Positions 42,641-53,923 of a stretch of DNA of 64,000 bases are shown piece after piece; the first letter of the stretch is position 1; every line of letters starts with the position of its first letter. Position numbers and translations under genes: made by a program. The notes beneath the pieces are model-generated. The model saw only the letters and a list, made by a program, of their open reading frames with translations, did not search any database and was not told where the DNA came from. The stretch covers positions 434,001-498,000 of the forward strand of contig JANBVO010000022.1 of the NCBI GenBank assembly GCA_030052745.1, written 5' to 3'. Origin of the DNA: Pleurostoma richardsiae (lineage: Eukaryota; Ascomycota; Sordariomycetes; Calosphaeriales; Pleurostomataceae).

Positions 42641-43678
42641 GCGCTCGTCCCGGCATCTGCGTCCAACACTTAATTCGCGCGGTCGTCTAGCCTGGCTCTT
42701 GTCGATTGGGGGCTATGGGGATATTGCGATAGATCGCACGGACTGCCCCTGGACTTGCTTGTGTTCTTTGTACGGAGCATTTGCTTCGAGATATCTGTGT
42801 GATTATTATGGGGGAACCACTCCTCGACTGACTGATATCGCTGGTCGAGAGAGTCGCCAACTGGCAATGAATGAATGAACGATTCCCCGCTTAACGTATC
42901 CGTTCACCGTTCACCACGTATGTACCGTTTTGGTGTTTTGTGTGATCTTGCCGGGTCCCCTGCCGAGTGAGTAGCGTAACTCAGCTGAGATCACGTATCG
43001 GCTCTACCGAAGCAGGGACAATCTATCGTAGCCTAGACCCTGTGACTGTGTCATGTTCTGTAGGCTCTCCTTCACCTAGCCTCCCTGGAACACGCGGCTC
43101 CGGTGAGGAGAATGCCTCCTTGAACCAGTTGGCTTACCCGACGAAGAGACCTCTGCGAGGTGGTCTGGGGAGGGAGACTTTCCTAGGGACGACCTGGGTC
43201 GGGCGCGAGGCTGCCTGGATGGATACCGAGACCGGTAGTTCTATGGCACATCCAAATCGACCACGGTGCTACGAACGTCAATCGAGCAAGCTATCTTAGC
43301 TCTTGCTCAGCGAGGGTCCTGCCTTCATAAGCTGCAGAGGACTCCCGGGGAGGGGGTCTGCGGCATCCGGGGTAAGCCACTTCCCCGCAGGTCGCATACC
43401 GTCGGCATAGATCGGCTGCAGCATCGCGGATTGCCTGCCACGGAACCTCAGGACAAAGCGGAAAGCCAAATCTGCAGTGCTGGCTTCACTGGATAGGAAG
43501 GTTGAGAGGCGGCTGACGGACGTCATTTGCAGGACGGGATTGATAAAGATGGCTTGCGGACCCGATCTTGGGGGTTGCTCTGACTGCCATCAACATTCAA
43601 CCTCCTCCTCTCTTGACCACTATAGCCACCTCAGCCATAGTACAATCCCGACAGCCTGCAGTCCATCAATCTTCTACC
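42641..43678. other. Intergenic region upstream of homogentisate dioxygenase
   Basis: 1,038 bp. Pyrimidine-rich near the right end. Apart from 3' UTR and promoter nothing is supported. Confidence 0.4.
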
Positions 43679-45193
43679 ATGCCAGTGACCAACTTTGATT
43701 TCAAAGAGAAGTATCGCTATCAGAATGGTTTGAATTCGTATTTCGAGTGAGTTTTCCCTTCTAAACACTAGAACAAGCACGCGGTATCCGATGGCAGCAC
43801 CACGCATGACATTGGTCGACTAACAATATCTCTTAGGACAGAAGCCGTCCCGGGAGCGCTTCCCATCGGGCAAAACTCCCCACAAAAGCCGGCATACGGC
43901 CTCTACGCCGAGAAGCTCTCAGGGACCTCCTTTACCGCCTCGCGGCACGAGAACAAGCAGACATGGCTGTACCGCATCCTGCCATCATGCGCACACCCTC
44001 CTTTCGCGCCAGTACCGACCATCGCGTTCTCTCCGGGTGACAAGCAGCAGCAGCAGTCCGCCCACAAGCTGCACTACATACCCAACCAGACCCGCTGGGA
44101 CCCGTTCGACCATGACACCGCCGCCGACTTCGTCTCGGGGATGCACCTCGTCGCCGGCGCCGGCGACCCCGCCCTGAAGCAGGGGCTCGGAATCTACATC
44201 TTCGCCGCCGGCCGGTCCATGGGCGAGCGCAGCGCCTTCTACTCCGCGGACGGCGACCTGCTGATCGTCCCACAGGAAGGGGTGCTGGACATTCGCACCG
44301 AGCTTGGGTGGCTGCTCGTCCGGCCCCTGGAGATCTGCGTGGTCCCGAGGGGCGTCAGGTACCAGGTGCGCCTGCCCTCCGGGCCGGCGCGGGGCTACGC
44401 GCTGGAGCTGTACCAGGGCCACTTCGCGCTGCCGGAGCTGGGGCCCATCGGGTCGAACGGGCTGGCCAACGCGCGGGACTTCCAGGCGCCCGTGGCGTGC
44501 TTCAGCGAGGACCACGGCGCGACGGCGCTGGAAGGTGGGGGTGGAGGCGGGGGGAATGAGTACATCGTGACGGCCAAGTTCAACAACCGGCTCTTCGAGG
44601 CGCAGCAGCCGCACACGCCGTTCGACGTCGTGGCCTGGCACGGCAACTACAGCCCCTTCAAGTACGACCTGGGGCGGTTCAACACCGTCGGGAGCATCTC
44701 CTTCGACCACCCGGACCCGTCCATCTTCACCGTGTTGACCGCGCCGTTCGACCGGCCCGGCACGGCGGTCGCGGACTTCGTGGTCTTCCCGCCGCGCTGG
44801 CTCGTAGGCGAGGACACGTTCCGCCCGCCGTGGTACCACCGCAACAACGCGAGCGAGTTCATGGGGCTGGTGGCGGGCGGGTACGACGCCAAGAAGGGCG
44901 GCCAGGGCGGGTTCGCGCCGGGAGGGGCGAGCCTGCATAATGTGATGAGCGGGCACGGGCCGGACGAGGAGAGCTATGAGATGGCGAGGGAGGCGGAGCT
45001 GCGGCCGGCGAAGGTCGGGGCCGGGAGCTGTGCGTTCATGTTTGAGAGCTGCCTGATGGTTGGGGTGACGGACTGGGGACTGAGGACGTGTAGGAAGGTG
45101 CAGGAGGGGTATAGCGAGGAGAGCTGGGGCGGGTTGAAGGTGCACTGGAAGAAGCCGGAGGGGGGGGACGGGAGGGGCCATTTGTTGGGTTGA
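43679..45193 (+). CDS. Homogentisate 1,2-dioxygenase
   Basis: Non-haem Fe(II) ring-cleavage enzyme of tyrosine/phenylalanine breakdown, turning homogentisate into maleylacetoacetate in the cytosol. Exons 43679-43746 and 43837-45193, intron 43747-43836, 474 aa. N terminus [18 protein letters not shown] then [33 protein letters not shown], a classic signature (GN.f.sEalpGaLP.GqN.P....GLYaEqLSGt.FT). Other matches: [46 protein letters not shown]. Iron ligands by family alignment are His357 and Glu363 in [13 protein letters not shown] and His396 in SGHGPD, spaced as in human HGD (335, 341, 371). Oddities: a Gln run (KQQQQS) and an eight-Gly run (about residue 255) interrupt conserved segments. 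The other tyrosine-catabolic genes (FAH, MAAI, HPPD) are not adjacent, unlike the clustered arrangement of many fungi. Might be a second copy. Confidence 0.95.
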
Positions 45194-45779
45194 GCAAAGA
45201 AACGAGAGGAGAAGAGCATGCCAGTTTGAAAGCGTGGAGAAGGGGACGCTGAAGAGGGAGACAGGTTCGAGACTGATAGTCTTTCAATTGAAATCGTTTC
45301 TCATGACCATGACACGAATGAACTGAGACGTAACAGATATCCTGCGATGCTTCCGGGTATGAATGCTGACCGCCGTGTAGCCACCGAACACCAAAACACA
45401 AGACGTGTAGAAGACGGTGTCCTCTCACGGACAGATCCGTGGGCCCGATCGTTTACCGTATGCCTCCCCGACCCACCATGCAATGACAGCCGCCTAGTTC
45501 ATCGCCCTCCCAGTCCCAACAGCGCATATAATGTTCTCCGCGCCGACCTCGAGAAGATGTATCCCACCATGCCACCTAGAATGACCCAAGCCTCGCCATG
45601 TTCCTCTGAAAATGCCCCGTCCTGGGTATCTTGAATGTCACCCGATGCTCTAGCAACCCAGCGCTGTCTGGGCGCTCGCTGCCCCTCCCCACAGACGCGT
45701 CCCGTATGTATGTGGATGTCTCTCACGCCTCCAACCCAGCCAATACAACGGCGGGTTCTCTCACGCCAATGCCACCGGC
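45194..45779. other. Convergent intergenic region
   Basis: 586 bp between homogentisate dioxygenase and the methyltransferase stop. Nothing beyond 3' UTRs is supported. Confidence 0.4.
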
Positions 45780-47638
45780 TCACGCCGCAGGTTTCCGCCC
45801 ATAGACGACATGAAACGGGAAGTACGCATGGAACCCGGAGTCCATGAGCGACTTGCGCACCTCCACCAGGAACATCTCGATCTGCAGCGTCGTCCAGCCC
45901 AGCCCCGTGCCCAGCGGCCGCCCCGCCAGCCCGCGCAGCCCGTCCATGATGGCCGTGCGCATGAACAGGCCGCAGCAGCGCAGCCGGCGGTCGCGCGGCC
46001 ACACGCCGATGGGGCACCGGTGCAGCGCGGCGCGGCGCACGTCCGCCAGCCCCGCGGCCTGCATCTCCCCCGGCAGGTCGGCGACGGCGTTGAGCTCGGA
46101 GCCGAGGGCGCGCAGGCCGGCGTCCATGTAGGTCATGAAGTCGCGGAAGGCGTAGGGCGTGTCGGCGGTGAGGGTGGCGTCGTCGCACTTGGGGGAGTAG
46201 TGGAGCTCTTGGAACTCGACGTAGCCGCCGGGTTTGAGGTGTCTGGAAAGGGGGGGAAGTCGTCTTAGTCCATGTTCGTAGTGCAACTATGTCGAAGCAA
46301 GGGGTTCTTGGTCGGCCTGTACTCACCTGTAGCACCGCTCCAGCAGCGTCTTGCGGTCGCGTATCGAGTGAAGCGTGTGGCGGACGTGGATGTAGTCGAA
46401 TGTGTCCTCTGGGTACAGCCACTCGTCCTCGAGGTCGTCGATTACGAAGTGGCAGTTAGGCGGGATGTAGTTGGGCTGGATGGGCGACAGGTCGCAGCCA
46501 CGGATGAGGGAGTTGGGATACTTGTCGGCCACTGCAGAAAAGCGCAACAAAGGTTAGCCGTCTTGCTTCAAGTCCAAGGCATTGCTCTGGGTCCCCTCCG
46601 GTCTGCTGGTTGGTATGCGCCTATCTTGGGTAGCATCGCTACGCGGTGTAGAGCTTGGCGGGAAGCAGCAGCGATCCCCACCATCTAGCCAGTTGAGTAG
46701 CCCGGAAGCAATCCGCGATATCCCAAACAGAGCCAAATCGGATCCATGCTGTAGCACGCCAGGTAGCTGTAATACAAGACGGTGAACCACCCATCAGCAG
46801 ACTGCGCCACAGCTCTACTGTGGGCAGCCGCCTGTCTAATACCGGTGGCAATCAAGAGTGCCTGCCACGAGACAACTGCAGCTTTTGGGAAGGCGAGAGT
46901 CTTGTACAGCTCCCGGCACACGGGGAAGAAGAGCGCCACTTACGTTCGATGGCCCAGATTCCCGTTCCCGTCCCTGTGGTTTCGATACACACGTCAGCCT
47001 CCTGAACGACGCGAATAAGATGCGTCCTCTGCGCTGATTATCTCGTCCAGGGTGAGGAATCAGGCTCCTCCAAGACAGCTCTCGGGCGCTCCGAGCATAT
47101 ATCTCTTATGGTAGCGTGCATGTAATCCTGCCCCAGGGGCAAAGCACGCCGAAGGGAATGCGAGGGGAGAGAAAAGCAGCTCCCACTCACCTAAGTCGTA
47201 CACGGAACCCCCCTCCCTCAGCGTCTCACCGACGGGCGCGTAGAAGTACTCGCCCCGCATGAGCATCAGCGTCATGGCGTGCTTCATGTCGTCGCGGTTC
47301 TGCTCGATGTCGTCGTTGGGGAACGCGTAGCGGCCGTCCCGGAAGGCGTGGTACCGCAGCCCGCCCTCGTAGACGTGCGCCCGGATGCTGCTCGTCATGC
47401 TCGCCGGGTAGTCGGCCACGTCGATGCCCAGGTCGCTGTCGCTGCTTTCTGTTATGCCGGCCCCTGGGTCCTCGGTCTCGGGATTCGCCTGTGGCGGTTG
47501 CTCCGCGGTTCTGGGCCGGCGGCGGGAGGGCGGCCGCTGGAGCACGCGGGCGAAGAAGTCGTCCTCGTTGACGGACTCGGCGGCGATGGCGGAGGACCCG
47601 GCGGAGGAGCCGGTCTCCGGGGGGTCGGGGGAGTCCAT
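45780..47638 (-). CDS. LaeA-like SAM-dependent methyltransferase
   Basis: Class I methyltransferase of the fungal LaeA-like group. True LaeA acts in the velvet complex on secondary metabolism, but the paralogues are many and their roles mostly unknown. Exons: 47191-47638, 46944-46973 (30-nt microexon), 46327-46531, 45780-46242; 381 aa. The SAM motif I is assembled over the microexon: YDLGTGTGIWAIELADKYP (about residues 146-166). Motif II-like acidic residue GCDLSPIQPNYIPPNCHFVIDDLEDEWLYP, then the family's FDYIHVRHTLHSIRDRKTLLERCYR|HLKPGGYVEFQE. The C-terminal half (LPGEMQAAGLADV, PIGVWPRDRRLRCCGLFMR) fits the LaeA/Lae1-like fold. The N-terminal 95 residues are disordered and acidic, ending in YHAFRDGRYAFPNDDIEQNRDDMKHAM, the conserved entry to the domain. 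Neighbours give no pathway link; homogentisate dioxygenase is tail to tail with it. Confidence 0.92.
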
Positions 47639-50102
47639 GTTCGGGGGCGGGTGGGCGGGGTGGGGGTGAGCTGTGTGTTTCGGGCTCGGGACAGCGTTAA
47701 CAACGGAGCCGGTCGGAAGATCCGGGGGCGTGTTTCATCTGCCCAGTCTTAAGAGAAAGAGTTTGGGCTTCCTGGACGAGCTGGTCATCGGTAAGACTAA
47801 AGAACCATCCAGGGCACATAGACGTCTTAGGTCCAGCAGGTTCGCCTCCCCACTTCGAGGAAGATGGCAACTGTGATCACGTCGTGGCTGGTAAGAGAGC
47901 ATAAGACGGTGTGGATCGTAGGCTTCCCCAGGAGTGCGGTAAGGGGAGAGTCGACGGGGGAAGGTGGTGAATAAGGGGATCGGAGGACTTGGGATGCGAT
48001 CAAGAAGCAGGCCTTCCATACCCCCGGGAACCAGAGAGAGCTAAATAGCAATAAGCAATAAGAAAGGAGCACGTAATATAATAACGGAGGCGTCCTAAGG
48101 AGAGTGCCCGCACACAGGGTGAGGCCGGCCACTGTGCACCAAGATAGTGCAGTAGTATGTGCTCCGTAATAGCGCCTGCTCCATAACGGTTCTTGTATCA
48201 GAGGCAGAGGATTGGCTCCATCGCGGTTCGAGCAACCTCACCGGGTCTAGTGCCTCCTGCAGGTGTGTATCTCCCGTCAACTCTAGCCCTTAGCCGCTCC
48301 ACCTAGCGGGAACAACACCGGCCTGCACTGAAGGAGGCCTGGAAAGGGGGGGAAGACAAGGGGGCAAGGGGGGGAACAAGTCGACCCGGCAGACTGGGAA
48401 GCGGTCCCACGGGCCTAACCAGGGGTCGCCGGGTCGGTGCTGGCTGAGTGGCCTGGGAGGCGAGTGTGTATGCGGTGCAATCCGCAAATATGCAGGCTAG
48501 GACGGCAAGCAGAGCAACGGCGTGGCTCAAGTCATACCGGGGCCGGTGGAGCACAGCGATGCTGTGGCCGAGGTTGTCAGGGTGTGTTTGTACGTTTCCG
48601 GTGCTCGATAGTTATCCCTCCAGCCCTCCAAGCTTTGCCAAAAGTCGCCCACAGAAGACAGAGAGATGATGTGAGTGGGTCAGGATGTTCGCCCATTAAC
48701 GTTGCAGAGAGTCTCGCAATGACACATTTGTCTGAGTGAAGGAAATCGTCGTGGTTCGGGAGGGATGGACCGCCCGAGAGGGACTACGGGCCGAACGGAG
48801 CTCCTAGGGGGGCGGATGCAGGCATGCCGGACAGGCACTTGGCTGTTCCTCTAGAGCTCTAGAGTGGTATTTCCCGCACAAAGCGTGCACTGCACTACGA
48901 GAGGCCAAATAACGGCGGCGCAAGCGAGATGCGTGTTGCTTCTTGAGCTGACTTAGCAGGGAAGAAAGTCTCGATGAGCACTCGCAGGGACATGGATTCG
49001 ATTCGATCCGGCCGTCTGGTTCGGGATTCATTTTTGCTTTTTCCCCTTCCTTCCCGCTCCTTCTCCAGGATCCAACGCCTTGGGAACATGGCATGGGTGC
49101 TTCTCCCGTGGGCACCACCATCCTTGACACCCCCCGCCACCGGAGAGAGCCCACTGTAGGTAATTAAGACCCGGTTTTCTGGGTCAAAGTGTTCTCTTCT
49201 TTTTCTGTTTCTTCTGCTCTTTTCCATTTCCGGCGATCCTGTCACTTATCACCTTTTGTGAACGGGGGTCGAACACCACCGTCAACTGCCGACGAGAGGA
49301 AGACGAAGACGATCGCGCGGAACACTCCGCACTCCATGGAACGACCGGCTTCTAGACCTGGACTCGGCAGGCCAAAAGCAGACATGCCGATGAAGCACAT
49401 AAAGTACAGTAGGTATTTGGGTAGGTATCTAGGCAGGCAGTTGACTTTCCTTCACCGCATCTCTTCTGGCCACAGCGTCTCTTTCTCCTTGCTGCAGGAA
49501 ACGGTATGATGGGCTGGATGGGCACAACGCGTCGAATGGGAGTGGCAGTTCGAACTCGCAGAGGCAACGTAACAGTCGCCTCCGCTATTGCCCTAGAGCC
49601 CTTAATACGTAATGTAGCGAGGTCTCGACCGCAAGATCACCCGAGGCTAGGCTTCATATAGATCCATATATCAGCCAACTATTAATCGTCGGTCTACACG
49701 CTGCCCACCAGTTGCGCTGAAGCGGGCGCCTCATGTCTTCCATCACCCTCAGGCAGCCTACTCCAAAGATCACAACTGCTGGCGCAAGTCGGTGTGGGTT
49801 AGTGGCTGCAGGCTCGAAACATGTGTCCTGCAGCCGCGGAATTGCCATGGCGCTTCTGAAGGACGATTGGAAGAGGAATTTCCACGATCTATATATAGCT
49901 CTTGGGGCTTGCTTGCTGGCTTATCAATTACAAATGCTCTTCGCCGACTCCTTGAGCATGTATCAGGTGTTCACCGACTTGGTATTACGGTGACGAAAAT
50001 GCCCTTGTTGTCACCGGCTGCGTAAGAGACTCCAAATGAACAACAGGGCTGCAGCCCCGTGGTGCCTTGCGCGGCGAGTGGTATACGTCACGGACCAGTA
50101 TG
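47639..50102. other. Long intergenic region
   Basis: 2,464 bp, the longest gap in the window, including the methyltransferase promoter on its left. Frames such as 48303-48554 (-) show a short hydrophobic start but no family and a Pro-rich tail. No RNA gene or mobile element could be identified. Confidence 0.4.
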
Positions 50103-51654
50103 CTACGCCGCAGGAGCGTCGACCGGCGCCGCCGTATGTAGACGGCCCACGAACTTCTTCCGCAGCCTCTCCTCGTTGATCCTGAACGCGTCAGGGAACC
50201 ATTTGGCTAGTTGGGGGCCGTCTCTCCCGTTCATCATCTCCCCTAGCGCCCTTGCGCACATCCAGCACAGCACCATCCCGTGTCCCTGGAAGCTGCAGCT
50301 CATCCACAGTCCCTCCTCGCCAGGGACTTCCCCGACGAAGGGCAGCCCGTCCGGACTGTACCCCATGATGCCCGTCCACTCCTTCCTGATGCGCCCGGCC
50401 GGGTCGTCGGCGCCCCACGCCGACCCGAAGTATCGCGGTGTCGTCTCGCGGAGGTACGCGCCGATGACCGGGTTGACGGTCGTGTCGTCCGTCGTGCCGT
50501 ACTCGGCCAGCCCCTCGTCCGGGGCGCGCACCAGCCCGCCGCCGATGACGATGTCGCCGGCGAACTTCGACCCCGGCGGCCGCGGGATCATGTACTCGTA
50601 GCCCTTCTCGTAGATGAAGCTGTAGGTCCCCGGCAGCGTCCCGGCGGGCATGTTGGCGCCGGGCCGGTGCGCGGTGATCTGGCCCCGCAGCGGCACGATG
50701 ACGCCCTGGAAGCGCTTCCACAGGCGCGCCGTGTAGCCGTTGGTCGCGAGGACGACCCTCTTGGCCGCCACGCTGCCCCGGGGCGTCTCCACCGCCCAGG
50801 TCCCGTCGCCGCCCCTCGAGAGCGCCAGCGCGGGCGTGCCGGTCTGCAGGTTCAGGCCGCGGGCGAGGCACAGCTTCAGCACGCCCACCCCGAACTTGTA
50901 CGCCGACAGGCTGCCCGCCGCGTAGCTCACGGCGCCGCACGGCCGCCCCTCCTCCTCCCCCTTGCACAGAAACCGCTCGCGCGTCTCCTCGGGGCCGTGG
51001 AACGCGTACTGCGCCGCGGGGTCATCGGCGCCCAGGGCCTCGCGCATCGCGGCGACGGCCTCGTGGGCGCGCGCCCACTGCGCCGGGTCGTAGATGACGT
51101 CGACGGTCTGGCAGGGGGTCGAGTCGCAGGGGATGGCGTGCTGGGCCGCGAAGGCGTGCACGGCGTCGATGTTGGCGAGCTCGAGGCGGGCGATCTGCGC
51201 GGCGGCTGGGGCGCCGAGGGCGGAGGCGTGGTCGAGGAAGGAGCGGTAGGAGGCTGCTTTGGTGTGGCCGCCTGTGATGGCCGTCGTCAGCTAGGAGTCG
51301 GCGATGTGCACATGCGAGAGAGAGGGCGTGCTAGGCGGGAGAAAAGGAGGGCGGGGAGGGGGAGGGGAGACGTGGTTAGGGGCGGGAGGTGGTTCTCTGA
51401 CCGTTGCGGCCTGTGGCGCCGGAGCAGGCCTGCCGAGCCTCGAGCATGACTATGCGGGGCGGCTGCTCGGCCTGGAGGAGGTTCCAGGCCACGGCGGCGC
51501 CGGTGATGCCGCTGCCGATGATGACAACGTCGGCGGTCTCGGGCAGCGCTGCAGTGCTCCGGAGGTCGGCGATGTCGTCGGGCGGATCCTGCCAGTAGCT
51601 CTGGGTCGGGTTGTCGCGGGGTAGCGTGACGGGAATGGAGGCGCGTTCGTCCAT
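50103..51654 (-). CDS. DAO-type FAD-dependent oxidoreductase
   Basis: FAD flavoprotein of the D-amino-acid-oxidase fold (gamma-glutamylputrescine-oxidase/glycine-oxidase-like). It oxidises an amine or amino-acid-like substrate. Exons 51402-51654 and 50103-51271; intron 51272-51401 is 130 nt with a GTCAGA donor, 473 aa. ADP-binding motif DVVIIGSGITGAAVAWNLL (residues 42-60), followed by MLEARQACSGATGRNGGHTKAASY across the splice. This is the typical conserved loop of the family (RnGg..k). Later: VVLATNGYTA, PLRGQITAHRP, IMGYSPDGLPFVGEVPG and GHGMVLCWMCARALGEMM, the C-terminal FAD-binding motif. The Cys-Thr/Ser-rich start (PTQSYWQDPPDDIADLRST) is family-typical. No signal peptide. The gene has no operon-like neighbours. 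Confidence 0.92.
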
Positions 51655-52633
51655 TGCTGCTGTTGCTGGATGCTGGATGCCGGGTGTTGCTCGCTATTTG
51701 CTCTTTCAGCCGGCTGGGAGAATTCCAAGAACACCGAGAACTGCTGGGACGTCGCTGGCAGGCGGATCTCGCGGTACCATTATCATATCGAGAGGCGGCA
51801 GCGTCCGCCGACGGCGCTGCTTGCGTGCCACTGCAGCTGGGTTGGGCTACTGTACGATACCGACCCGTTAGGTAGATGTCTGCATGTCTGCAGCTGTGCC
51901 GGATCCCTTATCACGGATCGCAGTTGTGGGGCACCGCGTACAGTTTCCCTTCGCAGCTTGGTCCTGAACGTAAAGTCCAAACGTTCTGGCTGCCTCTCCA
52001 ACCTCGACTCTTCCGAGAATTGATGCCCATCAACGCTAACACCTCCTGCCACAGCTTTCACTCAAACCCGAGAGCTGCGTGGACAAGGCCGGGGAGGGGT
52101 CAAAGTCAGCACGGGCAGAGGCTGTGGTACCTCGTAAGTTACGTGGATTCATTGGGCCTTCCTGATGACCCAGGATCCCAAGGTTCCAAGATCCCTGAGG
52201 ACTAAACCAAGGCTTTCCCCGCGACACGCCTCCTGACTGACTGACTGACTGACTGACTGACCTACGGGCGATGTTGGGAGCTGTTCCTTTTTTCTTTTGT
52301 TTCAATTCCCGTTTTTCCGTTCGATTCCAATCTGTGCTACTCTGCCTTTCCTCCTTTTTTTTTCTCTTTTCCTCTTCTCCTTTTCTAGGTACATTGTTGC
52401 TGGAGTACCTTACCATTACTGTTGACGATACGAAGCAGCTCGACGATACTTCACCAAAAAACTCTGCGACTAAATGAGTGTCTTCCGTTCGTTCCCCTCA
52501 AACATTTGCTGGCCTACCCCAGGCAGCGACAGTCCTGCAAGCGCATGTCAGACAAGGTCGATCCCATGCAAGTGCAAGCGGAGGTAGCTGGCTCACCGTC
52601 GTGGGGATCCAGCAGGCCACATCATGCACCACT
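51655..52633. other. Intergenic region with GACT microsatellite
   Basis: 979 bp. The promoter of the FAD oxidoreductase (-) is on the left. A (CTGA)n microsatellite occurs at about 52233-52261, followed by a T/C-rich tract to about 52385. No gene supported. Confidence 0.45.
52233..52261. repeat. (CTGA)7 microsatellite
   Basis: About seven perfect copies of the tetranucleotide CTGA in tandem (29 bases). It does not fall inside a coding frame. Confidence 0.9.
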
Positions 52634-53923
52634 TCACGAACGCTTTGAGCCCTCCTTTGCGCTAGATGGCCCTGCTGTCCCCTCTGCTGCCTCCTGCGCT
52701 CCCTCCTGCGCTGCCGCCGCATGTCCCGCCGCTTGCCTTGCCGCGTGCGCCGCCTGCCGCGCTTCTGCTTGCCTTACGGCTTCTGTTACCGTTAGCAGCC
52801 GTTGTTCGTTCCTCTCTGCTTGTATCGCGTATATCTTGTCCCAGGTCCGGTCTGGCCTCGCGAGGTCTCTGCCGATCTCGGTGAAGGAGCAGCCTATCTT
52901 CATTGTCCTGCATCTCATACAGGTGTAACCCCCCACGTCCATGATGGTATCTCGCTCGGGGTTCTCGTAGACAAAGCACTCGCACCCGTCATCAGAGGTG
53001 GTGCACGAGCAGACGTCACAGAGAACCCCGGCTGGTACGCCATCGTATCGAAGGCGCTCCGCCCGGTCCTTCTCTGCCTGCGTCTTCTCACTGACCCCCG
53101 ACGACCTCGTCCGCTCTGGCTGGCTTCGCCTCTGCTCTTGGCTGTCCTTGCGCTTCCTCCCTGAGGTAGTAGCTGGCTGCCGCGCTGGTGGTAGGGGGCG
53201 TGCCGGCTGGGCCTTTGCGGATGTGGGCTCGGACGTCTGCACTGGTGCCTGCGTCGTGGGCATGGCCCCTGAGGGACCGGCGTTCTGCAAGGGCCCGGCG
53301 GGCATCAAGGCTGTGGACTGTCCTTGAGAGACTGCCGGCGGCCACAGTCGCCTGCTGAAATCTTCCACGCTTTGGATGCGACTGTGGTCTGCCTGCAGGA
53401 GCTTCACCGACAAGTGCTTCAGCTGGGATTTGACCCTCAGGATATGCTCCCCCGTGGCGTCGTCGGGTGTCCTGGCGGCCGCCACGTTGGCGTGCTGCCA
53501 GAGAGCCACTACCAGCAAAACGGCATGGTATGTGTCGAACGGCGTCCGCGGCGCGGACTCGAGCGACACTCCCCACCGATCCGGGCAGACGAGGGCCAAG
53601 CGGTCGTCGACTTGTCCGATCAGCACGCAGAACTCGTTCCACGCCGCCACTTCCGCGCGGCCAACGAGCTGCCACATGAGGTCGCCGAGTTGGATGCGCT
53701 GCGGTTCCACCCACCCCCCTGAACCGCGCCCTGTCAGTCGGCTTTCAATCAAGTTCCAAATCTCGCTGAAGTTGTTGCGCTCAGCTTGGTCAAGCCCCAG
53801 GGCGTGTATCCCCTTGCTGCGGGTCGGGTCGGGGTCCGTCGCGTTTTTATCCATCTCGCCAAACCAGCCTGGGCCGGCGACCGGCATCGAGGAACTACCT
53901 CGAGGAGGAGGAATGGAAGACAT
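52634..53923 (-). CDS. Hypothetical Cys-rich protein, possible atypical zinc cluster
   Basis: Not recognised as a named family. Single exon, 429 aa from the ATG at 53923. N-terminal half: a helical region of about 200 residues, including LGDLMWQLVGRAEVAAWNEFCVLIG and FDTYHAVLLVVALWQ. A Pro/Thr/Ser-rich middle with a basic Arg/Lys/Gln section (about 240-290) follows. At residues 302-346 lies a Cys cluster: CDVCSC then DDGCECFV, and after a gap YTCMRCRTMKIGCSF. The last piece matches the second half of a Zn2Cys6 cluster (C-x2-C-x6-C), while the first half is not the canonical CxxCxxxxxxC, so zinc binding is possible but atypical. A Gln/Ala/Glu-rich coiled-coil-like tail (about 370-410) and a Lys/Ser end complete the protein. 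This arrangement, with DNA-binding-like cluster near the C terminus, is unlike ordinary regulators. GC3 use matches neighbours, so the frame is probably real. Confidence 0.65.
   Translation of the reverse strand: MSSIPPPRGSSSMPVAGPGWFGEMDKNATDPDPTRSKGIHALGLDQAERNNFSEIWNLIESRLTGRGSGGWVEPQRIQLGDLMWQLVGRAEVAAWNEFCVLIGQVDDRLALVCPDRWGVSLESAPRTPFDTYHAVLLVVALWQHANVAAARTPDDATGEHILRVKSQLKHLSVKLLQADHSRIQSVEDFSRRLWPPAVSQGQSTALMPAGPLQNAGPSGAMPTTQAPVQTSEPTSAKAQPARPLPPARQPATTSGRKRKDSQEQRRSQPERTRSSGVSEKTQAEKDRAERLRYDGVPAGVLCDVCSCTTSDDGCECFVYENPERDTIMDVGGYTCMRCRTMKIGCSFTEIGRDLARPDRTWDKIYAIQAERNEQRLLTVTEAVRQAEARQAAHAARQAAGHAAAAQEGAQEAAEGTAGPSSAKEGSKRS

Noticed and set aside
43985-45181. 398-codon minus-strand frame
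   Set aside because: Antisense shadow of homogentisate dioxygenase (Arg/Pro/Val-rich, no known motif).
48303-48554. Possible small secreted protein with a hydrophobic start
   Set aside because: Only 83 codons, Pro-rich tail, no family, no splice support. Likely chance.
50280-51449. 389-codon plus-strand frame
   Set aside because: Antisense shadow of the DAO-type oxidoreductase, Arg/Gly-rich with no domain.
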